A stretch of 35,892 nt of DNA from an uncultured Fimbriimonadaceae bacterium (GTDB lineage Bacteria > Armatimonadota > Fimbriimonadia > Fimbriimonadales > Fimbriimonadaceae): NCBI GenBank assembly GCA_937961665.1, contig CALGMO010000110.1:1-35892 (forward strand). Direction: 5' to 3'. The notes beneath the pieces are model-generated. The model saw only the letters and a list, made by a program, of their open reading frames with translations. It did not search any database and had not been told where the DNA came from. This document shows, in pieces, positions 1 through 7,793 of this stretch; within the stretch, counting starts at the first letter, position 1; every line of letters starts with the position of its first letter. A program made the translations under genes and the position numbers.

Positions 1-612
1 GCGGAAGACGAACTCCGCCGAGACGCCGAGCGGGCCGCCCTGCACCCGGCGGAGGCTCCAGCCGGTGAAGGCGCGCGCCGCCTCCCGCACGTCCTCCTCG
101 GTGTAGTGCCCGATCCCCAGGGTGAACAGCTCCATCACCTCGCGGGCGAAGTTCTCGTTCGGTCGGCCCCGAACGTTCTGGGCGTTGTCCAGCCACACCA
201 GCATGGCCGGATCCCTGCTGACGGCCAGCAGCAGTTCCTCGAACGGCCCGAGCGCCAGGCGCCGCAGCGTCTCGATCTGGGCGACCATCAGCGGGGCGGC
301 GCCGACCTTGACGAGGCTGGTGGCAAAGTGGTTGTGCCAGAAGAGGGTCAGCTTCTCCCGCAGCACGCGCCGGGTGCCCAGCAGCCGCACGAGCCACCAA
401 GCGACCGCATCCGGCGGGTTCAGGCGGCCGTTCGCTCCGACGAACCTCTCCGCGTCGGGAAACGGGGCCTCCTCGGCCGCCTCTCCCAGCAGCCGGTCGA
501 CGGCGCGGGCGTAGCCTCCCTCCGCGTAGAACTCGAGCTCCTCCACGCTCGCGCCGAGGCCGAATCGCCGCAACAGGTGCGCGGTCTTGTCGCGATCGGT
601 CGCCAAGCCCAT
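1..612 (-). CDS. DUF1800 family protein (5' part, runs off the window)
   Basis: This is the N-terminal 204 codons of a minus-strand gene whose 3' end lies before base 1. The ATG is at 612 and the frame stays open to the window edge. The protein opens with a KTAHLLRRFGLG-type segment, then has WHNHFATSL near residue 100 and NENFAREVMELFTLG near residue 170. These are the recurrent motifs of DUF1800 (PF08811), a family of unknown biochemical function usually encoded beside a DUF1501 gene and often exported. Full-length members are about 450-600 residues, so more than half is missing here. No signal peptide is visible at this start. A DUF1501 partner would be expected to the left, outside the window. 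The family call is from motif memory and is fairly secure; the function is unknown. Confidence 0.85.
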   Translation of the reverse strand, partial: MGLATDRDKTAHLLRRFGLGASVEELEFYAEGGYARAVDRLLGEAAEEAPFPDAERFVGANGRLNPPDAVAWWLVRLLGTRRVLREKLTLFWHNHFATSLVKVGAAPLMVAQIETLRRLALGPFEELLLAVSRDPAMLVWLDNAQNVRGRPNENFAREVMELFTLGIGHYTEEDVREAARAFTGWSLRRVQGGPLGVSAEFVFR

Positions 613-652
613 ACACCCACTGACGCTCCCGACAAACTACGGTTCGGCGCGC

Positions 653-688
653 AAAAAGGAGAAGGGGCCGGCGTTCCGTGCCGGCCCC
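653..688 (-). terminator. Rho-independent terminator of the 66-aa gene
   Basis: A perfect 9-bp GC stem (664-672 with 680-688) encloses a 7-nt loop. On the minus strand it is followed by a T-rich run corresponding to the A-run at 653-657. It sits 25 bases past the stop of the minus-strand gene at 713-913 and before the DUF1800 start, so it separates the two transcripts. Confidence 0.8.
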
Positions 689-712
689 CTCGGTCTGGAG
701 TTTGGTCGGTGT

Positions 713-913
713 CTACTTCTTGATCTCGGGGAACGACGCCGCCTTGTAGTCCTTCTCGCTGACGAACTTGTAGAGCTTGCTGCCCTCGTGTTCGGCGGTG
801 AAGGCGTAGCGGATCTGCTTCCCCTTCTTGGTCTCCCGCTCCATGGCCATCTTCTTGACCTCGGAGTCGGGGACCTCGACGTGCGAGCGAGTCTTCAGGT
901 TGTAGAACTTCAT
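713..913 (-). CDS. Small highly charged protein, 66 aa, function unknown
   Basis: The gene encodes 66 residues, very rich in Lys and Glu, starting MKFYNLKTRSHVEVPDSEV and ending KAASFPEIKK. There is no membrane segment, signal peptide or cysteine. A strong Shine-Dalgarno (AGAGGAGGG) lies 5 bases before the ATG and a clear terminator follows the stop, so this is a genuine, probably well-expressed monocistronic gene rather than a chance frame. I do not recognise a named family. The composition resembles small basic nucleic-acid-associated or ribosome-associated proteins, but that is only an impression. It is divergent from the Fur-family gene; the 180-bp interval between them contains an 18-bp palindrome. 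Confidence 0.75.
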   Translation of the reverse strand: MKFYNLKTRSHVEVPDSEVKKMAMERETKKGKQIRYAFTAEHEGSKLYKFVSEKDYKAASFPEIKK

Positions 914-976
914 GCTTTCCCTCCTCTGAGCGCCCTGCTCGGATCGCTCCTAGCGGACAGGCAACGGTCGTCGAAT

Positions 977-994
977 CAGCTTCGTTCGAAGCTG
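977..994. promoter_or_regulatory. 18-bp palindrome between the 66-aa gene and the fur-like gene
   Basis: CAGCTTCG and CGAAGCTG form a perfect inverted repeat with a 2-base centre (TT). It lies in the divergent intergenic region, 64 bases from one start and 100 from the other. It could be a protein operator, for example for the adjacent Fur-family regulator. It could also fold as an RNA hairpin followed by TTCTTTT on the plus strand, but no plus-strand gene precedes it to need a terminator. No convincing promoter pair was found around it. Confidence 0.4.
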
Positions 995-1093
995 GATTCT
1001 TTTACCAGATACTGATACGTTGAAAGGAACCTGTTCGCACCGCCTTTTTGCAGAGTCGCTCCAGTCTGGGCGGCGCCGGTCGCTCGGGGCATA

Positions 1094-1603
1094 ATGAGCC
1101 AGACCGGTCCGAGGCGGAGGCAAGTGGCGGAGAGCTTCGATTGCAACCTGGCGACGCCCGCTCAGAAGCGGGAATTCGAGGAGAAGGCGCTCGCTGAGCT
1201 GAAGGCGCGGGGCTACCGGATGACCATGACCCGGCTGCAGGTGATCCGCACGTTGGGCGAAACCCATCGGGCCCTAAGTCCCTACGAGATTCATGAGAGG
1301 ATCGTTCAGGCCGGCGGCCGGATCGACGTGGTCAGCGTGTACCGGATTCTCGCCACGCTCGAGGAGACCGGCCTGGCGCACCACGTGGCGTCGGTCAACG
1401 GCTACATCCCTTGCCGCGCCGCCGAGGCCCACGGCTTCCAGCAGCGCCTCGTCTGCCGACGGTGTGGCTGCGTGACCGAGGTGGCCTTGGCCCAATCCTG
1501 CCTCGACACGTTGGAGGGCGGCGCGGAAAGCCTCGGATTTCAGGTCGAAACGGCGCGGCTGGAGCTGATCGGAGTGTGCGGACACTGCGCCGGAGCGTCC
1601 TAG
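1094..1603 (+). CDS. Fur-family metal-responsive transcriptional regulator
   Basis: This is a DNA-binding repressor of the Fur/Zur/PerR family, about 160-169 aa and the usual size. The N-terminal winged helix includes RMTMTRLQVIRTL and the recognition region VDVVSVYRILATLEETGL-like segment (seen as IDVVSVYRILATLEETG). The C-terminal metal-binding and dimerisation part carries CRRCG and CGHC, the two CxxC pairs of the structural zinc site. A histidine is kept in the AHGF segment, as in Zur/Fur. The metal sensed cannot be told from sequence. The ATG at 1094 overlaps a CATAAT hexamer (1090-1095); if that is the -10, translation would start at the in-frame GTG 1124, which follows GGAGG at 1116-1120. 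The last 4 bases overlap the convergent methyltransferase gene. Confidence 0.88.
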   Translation: MSQTGPRRRQVAESFDCNLATPAQKREFEEKALAELKARGYRMTMTRLQVIRTLGETHRALSPYEIHERIVQAGGRIDVVSVYRILATLEETGLAHHVASVNGYIPCRAAEAHGFQQRLVCRRCGCVTEVALAQSCLDTLEGGAESLGFQVETARLELIGVCGHCAGAS

Positions 1604-2712
1604 ACGGGACCTTCCGCGAGCGCGTGCCGCAGGCTCCGACCGTTGGGCCAGACGATCAGCGACAGCGGGCGGTCGCCCTCGGGCCGGAATGCCCTCGGCG
1701 CGACGGGCGGCGCGGGGGCGCGGTGCTTGACCTCGGCCACGCGGGCCCCCAGCTCTCGCAGGGCGCGCTGCGTTCGCTTGGTGTCCGCGGGAGCCGACCA
1801 TAGAACCCTGTAGGCCCGCAGCCACGGCGACTCCGCCCTCCGCGAGCCGGTCAGGTAGCCGTTCGAGTCTCCGAGCAGCGCCAAGCCGTGGTCCCTGGCC
1901 AATGCGCCGAGGCAGCCGGCCCGGATGGCGGCGGGGTGGGCCTCGTGCAGCCACTCCGCCGGCTCCTCGGCGGCCTCTCCCCCGGGCTCGCTGCCCAAGA
2001 CCGGGCCGTCGGCGAGCGCCGCCTCCACGGCGCCGGGATCCCGAACGTCGGATCCCAGCAGAACGAGCGCCTCGCGGCACTCCCAGCCGCAGCCGAGGAA
2101 CCGCACCCTTCCGCCGACCGACTCCAGAACGGCGTCGCTCGCCAGCGGGCTGAGCTTCAGGGCGGCGAGCCGGAGAGGGCGCAGCCGCGGAAGCAGCTCG
2201 GTCAGGGGCGGTTCGGAGCGCATCGGGTCGGAGGAGCGTGTCTCGCCCGATCGGCGGGCCGGATCGGCGAAGGCGAAGTCGAAGTCCCAGCGTGCCTCGA
2301 AGCAGTTCCCACAGCGAACCTCGGCCTCCAGCCCGAGGCTGGCTAGGTTGAAGCGGGCCAGGGCGGCCCGGTCGGGGTCCTTCTCGAACCCGAGCGCGGG
2401 CCCGCGCCGGGCCAGAGCGATGAGATCGGCGCCGACGCCGGCCGTCAGGTCCGCAACGAGCTCTCCGCGTGGGAAGAGGGAGGCGTGGTGGCGGGAAGCC
2501 TCGTCCGAGGAGGCCATCTCGAGGCCCTCGCGGTCGAACAGCATCCGGTGGGCCTCGGGGAACTTCCGGGCGGCGCGCCGCCGCAGGTCCGCCTGCTCGA
2601 AGGCCCAGCGGGCGGCGTCGTCCCCCCAACGTTGGGCTAGCCTCCGGCGGTTGGCGACCGTCGGCTCCAGGTCTGCGGCCGCGTCCAGCGCCCGGAGAAA
2701 GCGATCGTCCAT
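1600..2712 (-). CDS. Class I SAM-dependent methyltransferase with THUMP-like domain
   Basis: The protein has 370 aa. The Rossmann SAM-binding motif VADLTAGVGAD is at about 86-96, with an acidic residue closing the next strand (FEKD). FADPARR at about 148-154 takes the place of the catalytic DPPY-type motif. The C-terminal roughly 100 residues (VLWSAPADTKRTQRALRELG onward) match the THUMP-like domain (PF18096) found after this methyltransferase type. The family is presumed to modify RNA; the target is not known. It is convergent with the fur-like gene (4-bp overlap) and divergent from pdxS. A TAGAAC hexamer lies 11 bases before the ATG, so the leader would be only a few bases. Confidence 0.8.
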   Translation of the reverse strand: MDDRFLRALDAAADLEPTVANRRRLAQRWGDDAARWAFEQADLRRRAARKFPEAHRMLFDREGLEMASSDEASRHHASLFPRGELVADLTAGVGADLIALARRGPALGFEKDPDRAALARFNLASLGLEAEVRCGNCFEARWDFDFAFADPARRSGETRSSDPMRSEPPLTELLPRLRPLRLAALKLSPLASDAVLESVGGRVRFLGCGWECREALVLLGSDVRDPGAVEAALADGPVLGSEPGGEAAEEPAEWLHEAHPAAIRAGCLGALARDHGLALLGDSNGYLTGSRRAESPWLRAYRVLWSAPADTKRTQRALRELGARVAEVKHRAPAPPVAPRAFRPEGDRPLSLIVWPNGRSLRHALAEGPV

Positions 2713-2762
2713 GGGCTGTGTCGTTCTACCCTGCCGACGAGCCCGGATCGGCGGCGTTAAGA

Positions 2763-2768
2763 CATAAT
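2763..2768 (+). promoter_or_regulatory. Possible -10 element of pdxS
   Basis: CATAAT lies 46 bases before the pdxS ATG, giving a leader of roughly 39 nt. No good -35 is visible 16-19 bp upstream. Confidence 0.4.
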
Positions 2769-2813
2769 TGAACCGGCGAAGGGGCGCTCAGACCCCTCCC
2801 CGGGTGTTCTCCC

Positions 2814-3710
2814 ATGGCAGTTCCGAATCAACCTGCGAAGACTTGGCGCGAGAAGGTCGGCTTGGCCGAAATGCTGAAGGGCGGCGTGATCATGGACGTG
2901 GTCACGCCGGAGCAGGCGCGCATCGCCGAGGACGCGGGCGCGGTGGCCGTGATGGCCCTCGAGCGGGTCCCGGCCGACATCCGTCGGGATGGCGGCGTCG
3001 CGCGCATGAGCGACCCCGAGCTGATCCTGCAGATCAAGGCCGCCGTTTCGATCCCGGTGATGGCCAAGTGCCGCATCGGGCACTTCGTGGAGGCGGAGAT
3101 CCTCGAGGCTCTGGAGGTGGACTTCATCGACGAGAGCGAGGTTCTCACTCCGGCCGACGAGGAGAACCACGTGGACAAGCACCGCTTCACCGTGCCGTTC
3201 GTGTGCGGGGCGAGGAACCTCGGCGAGGCGCTGCGACGCTGCTCGGAGGGTGCGGCGATGATCCGCACCAAGGGCGAGGCCGGAACGGGCGACGTGGTCG
3301 AGGCCGTCCGGCACATGCGCACGATCATGGCCGAGATCCGCCGGGTGCAGTCCTGCCGCGAGGACGAGCTGTACGTCCTGGCCAAGGAGATGCAGGCTCC
3401 CTTGGAGTTCGTACGGATGGTGAGGGAGCTGGGCAAGCTGCCGGTGCCGAACTTCTCGGCCGGTGGCATCGCCACGCCCGCGGATGCCGCTCTGATGATG
3501 AAGCTCGGCGCCGAGTCCGTGTTCGTCGGCTCCGGCATCTTCAAGTCCGGCGATCCGGCGCGGCGCGCCAAGGCGATCGTCGAGGCCGTTCTGTTCCACA
3601 ACGACCCGAAGCGGCTCGCGGAGATCAGCCGCAACCTCGGCGAGCCGATGGTGGGCATCAGCGCGTCGACGGTGCCGCCGGAGCAGCAGATGGCCGTCCG
3701 CGGCTGGTGA
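2814..3710 (+). CDS. pdxS: Pyridoxal 5'-phosphate synthase, lyase subunit PdxS
   Basis: PdxS condenses ribose 5-phosphate, glyceraldehyde 3-phosphate and ammonia into PLP (DXP-independent vitamin B6 route). The 298-aa length is standard. The protein shows GGVIMDVV with the first-strand Asp at about residue 28, [13 protein letters not shown] with the Schiff-base Lys at about 85, RTKGEAGTG with the second catalytic Lys, and the phosphate-binding [13 protein letters not shown] and FVGSGIFKS segments. PdxS forms a dodecamer that normally receives ammonia from the glutaminase PdxT. No pdxT is adjacent or elsewhere in this window, so it must be encoded away from here. The HIT gene follows after 58 bases and is probably co-transcribed. 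Confidence 0.97.
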   Translation: MAVPNQPAKTWREKVGLAEMLKGGVIMDVVTPEQARIAEDAGAVAVMALERVPADIRRDGGVARMSDPELILQIKAAVSIPVMAKCRIGHFVEAEILEALEVDFIDESEVLTPADEENHVDKHRFTVPFVCGARNLGEALRRCSEGAAMIRTKGEAGTGDVVEAVRHMRTIMAEIRRVQSCREDELYVLAKEMQAPLEFVRMVRELGKLPVPNFSAGGIATPADAALMMKLGAESVFVGSGIFKSGDPARRAKAIVEAVLFHNDPKRLAEISRNLGEPMVGISASTVPPEQQMAVRGW

Positions 3711-3768
3711 GGTCCCAGACGGCTCGCGCCGGGCAGGAAACGCCGAGCGGGCGGCGAACAGAGGAGCC

Positions 3769-4101
3769 ATGGCGACGCTTTTCACGCGGATCATCAACGG
3801 AGAGATCCCGGCGGAGATCGTGTATCAGGACGAGCACTGCGTGGCGTTCAAGGACATCAACCCGCAGGCCCCCGTGCACATCCTGATCGTCACGCGGCAG
3901 GAGATCCCCGGCTTGGCGGATCTGCCGGAGGACGGAGACCACAAGTTCCTGCTCAACGCGGCCAAGAAGATCGCCGAGCAGATGGGGCTGGCGGGCGGAT
4001 ACCGCCTGGTGATCAACCAGGGCCTCGATGCAGGCCAGACCGTGGACCATCTGCACGTGCATCTGCTCGGCGGCCGGCCGATGAACTGGCCCCCCGGCTA
4101 G
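3769..4101 (+). CDS. HIT (histidine triad) family protein, HINT-like
   Basis: This is a 110-aa purine-nucleotide phosphoramidase-type protein of the HINT branch. The triad HLHVHLL is at residues 94-100, close to the C-terminus as expected. The N-terminal half has FTRIINGEIPAEIVYQDE and FKDINPQAPVHILIV, both typical of HINT. Family members hydrolyse AMP-lysine or related adenylated adducts; the physiological substrate is usually unknown. GAGGAG sits 5 bases before the ATG, a clear ribosome-binding site that decides the start. It probably shares a transcript with pdxS. Confidence 0.95.
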   Translation: MATLFTRIINGEIPAEIVYQDEHCVAFKDINPQAPVHILIVTRQEIPGLADLPEDGDHKFLLNAAKKIAEQMGLAGGYRLVINQGLDAGQTVDHLHVHLLGGRPMNWPPG

Positions 4102-4133
4102 GTCCGGCCGAGCCCATTGGGCCACAAAGGGTC

Positions 4134-4958
4134 ATGCCTCGGTCCGAGAGCGACCTGCAGTTCCTGAGGGGCTACCTGGAGAAGGCCGCGGAGCAGGAGG
4201 AGCCCACCGCCTGGCCTGCCTTGGCGAGCTGCCTCGGGGTGGTCGTTGGGTCCGGCGCGCTCGGCTGGGCTCTGTTCCAGTGGATCGGTTGGCTGTCGAT
4301 CCCCGTCACCGTGCTGGTGGGCGTGCCCGGCATCGCCGCGCTCATCGGCGTGGCGCGCTCTCGGGCCAGCAAGGCCAAGACGCCGGAGGCGCTGCGCAGG
4401 GCGGAGATCCGCAGGGCGGCCATCGAGATGCGGGCGATGAAGAAGCGTCGGCTCGCCAAGCGGTTGGGAGTCCCTCTGGCGACGCTGATGGAGGAGGCGG
4501 CCAGACACTACTTCAGGGCGGAAGCGGCGCTGAACGGCCCGTTCTGGACGAGGCCGAACCTGCCGTCGCATTGGCGGATCATCCGCGAGCAGGCCCTCGC
4601 CAGCGCCGAAGCCGGGATGGGCGACCTCCTGCTTCTGGCGAAGAACCTGATGACGCCGGCCGGCAACAAGTCGGAGTGGCACGAGGAGGTTCGGGAGGTG
4701 GTGGACGAGATCCTCGGTCGGCCTGTCCTGCAACCGGACGCGTTCTCCTCGTTCCCGCCCGAGTTCGAGCCTGCACGGGCCATCGCCGAGCGGCTCCGGG
4801 CTCTGGCCGAGGAGGTGGAGCAGTCGACGATGATGGTCCTGCGGGACGACGCGGCCAACACCGTGAGCTCGCTCCCCTCGCTCGACGCGACGCTGCACGA
4901 GCTGCGGCAGGTGCGCCAGGCGGAGGATGAGATCCGCCAGGACCTCAGGCAGCAGTAG
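4134..4958 (+). CDS. Two-helix membrane protein with long cytoplasmic helical tail, unknown
   Basis: The protein has 274 aa. Residues about 30-50 and 53-74 are two adjacent hydrophobic segments (CLGVVVGSGALGWALF and a Pro/Gly-containing second helix), so the protein is a membrane hairpin with both ends on one side. The remaining 200 residues are soluble, rich in Ala, Arg and Glu, and helical. They end in a coiled-coil-like stretch (DATLHELRQVRQAEDEIRQD). I recognise no family. It begins 32 bases after the HIT gene and overlaps the convergent AI-2E-family gene by 14 bases. No metal or catalytic motif is apparent. It could be a scaffold or stress protein, but nothing in the sequence decides this. 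Confidence 0.75.
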   Translation: MPRSESDLQFLRGYLEKAAEQEEPTAWPALASCLGVVVGSGALGWALFQWIGWLSIPVTVLVGVPGIAALIGVARSRASKAKTPEALRRAEIRRAAIEMRAMKKRRLAKRLGVPLATLMEEAARHYFRAEAALNGPFWTRPNLPSHWRIIREQALASAEAGMGDLLLLAKNLMTPAGNKSEWHEEVREVVDEILGRPVLQPDAFSSFPPEFEPARAIAERLRALAEEVEQSTMMVLRDDAANTVSSLPSLDATLHELRQVRQAEDEIRQDLRQQ

Positions 4959-6000
4959 CTTCCCGGCGCGCCTCCCTCAGAGCGTCCGCCAGGCAGAGGG
5001 CCACGGTCAGAACCATCGGACCGGCCATCAGACCCACCGGCCCCAGAAGGAACACTCCGCCGAGCAGGCTGAAGAACACGGCCATCGGGTGGAGGTTGGT
5101 CTGCGCGCCGATGATGAACGGCCGAAGAACGTTGTCGATGTTGCTCACGACCGCGAACCCGTAGGCCATCAACAGAACGCCCGCGAGAGGCCTGCCCTGC
5201 GTGATCAGCGTGACGCCGAGCGGCACGTACACGAGAGGCGATCCGAGAAGCGGGATCGCGCAGAGCACGATGGTCACCAGGGTCCAGACGACCGGGTTCG
5301 GCACGCCCGCGACGAAGTAGCCGACGCCGGCAGCGAGCCCCTGCACGATCGCGACGAGCACGATGCCCACGAACACCGCGCGCACCGTCTGCCCGATGCG
5401 CTGGAAGAGACTCTCCGTCTGCGCCGGGGTCAGGGGGCTCAGCTCGACGGCTGGCTCCCGCAGCCTTCCGCCGTCCCTGAGCAGGAAGAACAGCGTGAGC
5501 AGTGCGACCACGGCGGTGAAAACTCCCTTGCCCGCGCCCACGGCGGCCTGGCCCAACGGCTGGCGGACGGCCTCCATCAGCATCTGCCGGTTCGACGCCA
5601 CCCAGTCGGTGAGGCTGAAGTCCTCTTGGCCCAGGGCGCGGAGCAGGGGAGCAAGGGCCTTGGTCACGCCGTCGAGCACCACCTGGAACGAGTTGCGGGT
5701 CGACGTGGACTGGCTGCCGATCGCCTGAAGGGCATCCAGAATCTGCAGGTAAAGGAACGTGCCGACCACCGTGAGGGGGAGCCCGACGAAGAGCACGGTG
5801 GCCAAAACGGTGACCCCGGCGCCGAAGCTGTCCCCGAGCCTGCGGCGACAGCGCTCATAGATCGGCTGCGTCAGGATCGCGAGGACCAGAGCCCAGACGA
5901 GGGCCGGGACGAACGGCCGCAGGATCAGACCGCCCACGACCAGCAAGGCGAGAGACAGGACGAGCAGGGCCGCGTAGCTGTAGCGTTGCGCCAACTCCAT
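4945..6000 (-). CDS. AI-2E family transporter / permease
   Basis: This is a 351-aa polytopic inner-membrane protein matching the AI-2E transporter family (PF01594). A first hydrophobic hairpin lies at about 10-45. A central amphipathic stretch (about 85-145) is followed by the family-typical loop with FFLLRDG. The C-terminal helices contain IPLLGSPLVYVP, VVSNIDNVLRPFIIG and a final HPMAVFFSLLGGVFLLGPVGLMAGPM, the most conserved part of the family. Members include autoinducer-2 exporters and Na+/H+ antiporters, so the substrate cannot be named. The gene lies downstream of rpmB on the same strand, but a terminator separates them. Its 3' end overlaps the convergent membrane-protein gene by 14 bases. 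Confidence 0.92.
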   Translation of the reverse strand: MELAQRYSYAALLVLSLALLVVGGLILRPFVPALVWALVLAILTQPIYERCRRRLGDSFGAGVTVLATVLFVGLPLTVVGTFLYLQILDALQAIGSQSTSTRNSFQVVLDGVTKALAPLLRALGQEDFSLTDWVASNRQMLMEAVRQPLGQAAVGAGKGVFTAVVALLTLFFLLRDGGRLREPAVELSPLTPAQTESLFQRIGQTVRAVFVGIVLVAIVQGLAAGVGYFVAGVPNPVVWTLVTIVLCAIPLLGSPLVYVPLGVTLITQGRPLAGVLLMAYGFAVVSNIDNVLRPFIIGAQTNLHPMAVFFSLLGGVFLLGPVGLMAGPMVLTVALCLADALREARREATAA

Positions 6001-6043
6001 GTTCGGGGGCTGATACGGCGGTCTCGCGCGGAGGGTTTCGCCC

Positions 6044-6081
6044 AGAAGAAGGGCGGGAGGCCGACCTGCGGCCTCCCGCCC
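6044..6081 (-). terminator. Rho-independent terminator after rpmB
   Basis: A perfect 12-bp stem (6051-6062 with 6070-6081) and 7-nt loop are followed on the minus strand by TTCTTCT. It lies 19 bases after the rpmB stop and upstream of the AI-2E-family gene. Confidence 0.85.
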
Positions 6082-6099
6082 GGAATCCTCGTTCGGGTC

Positions 6100-6366
6100 T
6101 CAGTCGTACCGCGGCTTCTTGAGCCACTCCTTGGGAATCGGCTTGAGGCCAGCGGCCACGGCTTGGAACTCGGGGTGCCGCATGGCCGCCGCGCTCACCT
6201 GCAGCGTCACCTTGCCGCCGGGCGTCTGGATCCGGACGGTGCGCAGATTCGGCAGCTGCTCCCGGTTCTTCTTGGGGGCGCGGAACTTCCACGCGCCGGA
6301 GTGCCGGTGCCGGATGTGCTTGGCGGCGTTCGCCTTCTTGCCTGTGACCTGACAGATCTTCGCCAT
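6100..6366 (-). CDS. rpmB: Large-subunit ribosomal protein bL28
   Basis: The 88-aa protein begins MAKICQVTGKKANAAKHIRH, the conserved bL28 opening. It continues with a basic WKFRAPKKNREQLPNLRTVRIQ segment, corresponding to the W-x-PNLQ region of other L28 proteins, and TPGGKVTLQVSAAAMR. The C-terminal LKPIPKEWLKKPRYD tail is longer than in E. coli. There is no CxxC pair of the zinc-binding type. A strong promoter lies upstream, a G-rich Shine-Dalgarno precedes the ATG, and a terminator follows, so it is monocistronic. Ribosomal protein L28 is needed for assembly of the 50S subunit. Confidence 0.96.
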   Translation of the reverse strand: MAKICQVTGKKANAAKHIRHRHSGAWKFRAPKKNREQLPNLRTVRIQTPGGKVTLQVSAAAMRHPEFQAVAAGLKPIPKEWLKKPRYD

Positions 6367-6409
6367 GGGATACCCCCGCGCCGGCCTTCGGACCGGGCAG
6401 CAACCGCAA

Positions 6410-6439
6410 AGGATACTCCAACGGGCCGGCTCGCGTCAA
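6410..6439 (-). promoter_or_regulatory. Promoter of rpmB
   Basis: On the minus strand, TTGACG (6439-6434) and TATCCT (6415-6410) are separated by 18 bp. The predicted start is near 6403, giving a leader of about 36 nt that carries the G-rich ribosome-binding site. This is one of the few genes here with both a -35 and a -10. Confidence 0.7.
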
Positions 6440-6475
6440 GACGCCGGCCGCGTGCCGGGCCCGCGGCGCATCGGG

Positions 6476-6481
6476 TAAACC
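6476..6481 (+). promoter_or_regulatory. -10-like element abutting the galK start
   Basis: TAAACC, preceded by CGGG, ends 8 bases before the A of the galK ATG. No -35 and no Shine-Dalgarno are visible. The same CGGGTAAACCC string precedes the protease gene starting at 30868. This is consistent with a leaderless transcript. Confidence 0.45.
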
Positions 6482-6488
6482 CCCGCCG

Positions 6489-7664
6489 ATGGCGTTGGGC
6501 AACCTTTCCGCGGTCGTCGAGCAGGCGAAGTCCGGCTTTTCGGAACGCTTCGGAGGGAACCCCGAGGTGGTGGCCGCCGCTCCCGGGCGCGTGAACCTCA
6601 TCGGCGAGCATACCGACTACAACGGCGGCTACGTCTTCCCGGCCGCCATCGATCGCTTCGTGGTAGTCGCGGGCCGGCGGACGCAGGGGCCGTCCCGGTT
6701 GGTCTCGCTGGAGCCCTCCGCGGGCGAGGCGGAGCCTTTTCGGGCTGCCGACCTTTACCGGAAGGAGGTGCGCGGCTGGGCTGCCTACGCGGCGGGGGTC
6801 GCGTGGGTGCTGCAGCAGGAGGGCTTCGAGGACGTGCCCGACGTAGAGGCCGTCGTCGCCTCGAACGTTCCTCTGGGCAGCGGGGTGAGCAGCAGCGCGG
6901 CGCTGGAGCTCGCCTTCGGCAAGCTGTACGACGCCCTGGGCCGCTACCAGCTCTCCAACAAGGAGCTCGCCCTTTACGGCCAGCGGTGCGAGAACCGCTT
7001 CGTGGGCGTGAACTGCGGCATCATGGATCAGATGGCGAGCGCGATGGGCGTCGCCGACTCGGCCATCTTCCTCGACACCGTCACGCTCGACATCGACCCG
7101 TGCCCGCTTCCCGACGGCATCTCGATCGTTCTCTGCGACACCCGCAAGCCTCGGCAGCTGTCGGCGTCGCAGTACAACGAGCGGCGGTCCCAGTGCGAGG
7201 CGGCCGCCAAGGCCCTCGGGCTGGAGCTCCTCCGCGACGCCACGCTCGAGATGCTCGAGGGCGCCAGGGACGCGCTCGATCCGGTGGTGTTCCGGCGGGC
7301 TTGGCACGTGGTCACCGAGAACGCCCGTTGCCTCGAGTTCCGCGAGGCGCTGAAGGCCGGCGACTCGGACCTCTGCGGATGGCTCCTCCGCGACAGCCAC
7401 CTGACCCTCCGCGACGACTACGAGGTCTCCTGCCGCGAGCTGAACGTGATGTCCGAGGCCGCGAACGCCGCCCCGGGGTGCATCGGCGCGCGCATGACCG
7501 GGGCGGGGTTCGGCGGGGCCTGCGTCGCGCTGGTCCGCATCGAGGCCCTGGGGGACTTCGTGAACAAAGCCAGCGCCGAGTACGTCAAACGCGCAGGCCG
7601 CGAGGGCGCGTTCCTGGTCTGTCGGGCGGTGGACGGCGCGCGGGTCGTGGAATCCAGTCTCTGA
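6489..7664 (+). CDS. galK: Galactokinase
   Basis: The 391-aa GHMP kinase phosphorylates galactose at C1 as the first Leloir-pathway step. APGRVNLIGEHTDYNGG (residues 31-47) is the galactokinase signature that binds the sugar. VPLGSGVSSSAALELA, near 130, is the ATP-binding GHMP motif (usually GLSSSA). NCGIMDQMASA near 178 contains the catalytic Asp. MTGAGFGGACVALV near the C-terminus is the third GHMP motif. Length and motif order are normal. No galT or galE is next to it, so the other Leloir genes are elsewhere. The downstream gene encodes a LuxR-type HTH protein. Confidence 0.97.
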   Translation: MALGNLSAVVEQAKSGFSERFGGNPEVVAAAPGRVNLIGEHTDYNGGYVFPAAIDRFVVVAGRRTQGPSRLVSLEPSAGEAEPFRAADLYRKEVRGWAAYAAGVAWVLQQEGFEDVPDVEAVVASNVPLGSGVSSSAALELAFGKLYDALGRYQLSNKELALYGQRCENRFVGVNCGIMDQMASAMGVADSAIFLDTVTLDIDPCPLPDGISIVLCDTRKPRQLSASQYNERRSQCEAAAKALGLELLRDATLEMLEGARDALDPVVFRRAWHVVTENARCLEFREALKAGDSDLCGWLLRDSHLTLRDDYEVSCRELNVMSEAANAAPGCIGARMTGAGFGGACVALVRIEALGDFVNKASAEYVKRAGREGAFLVCRAVDGARVVESSL

Positions 7665-7678
7665 GCCCTTCGAGCGGA

Positions 7679-7692
7679 TACCGGACCCGGTA
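7679..7692. promoter_or_regulatory. Short inverted repeat upstream of the LuxR-type gene
   Basis: TACCGG and CCGGTA are separated by two bases. The repeat lies 15 bases after the galK stop and 102 bases before the preferred start of the HTH gene. It may be an operator or a weak galK terminator (5-bp stem with GACC loop followed by AAGAATTCCGTTTT). The two cannot be distinguished by eye. Confidence 0.3.
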
Positions 7693-7793
7693 AGAATTCC
7701 GTTTTATCGGATCTCCGGCAGGTCCATCTCAAGGTCCGCCTCTGGCTGTGGAATCAGACAGGTAGGCGGTTGAAACGAATCGAGGGGTGGAAA

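Noticed and set aside
4927-6594. Open frame of 555 codons on the plus strand
   Set aside because: Shadow of the AI-2E-family gene and rpmB, rich in His/Arg/Gln, with no recognisable domain.
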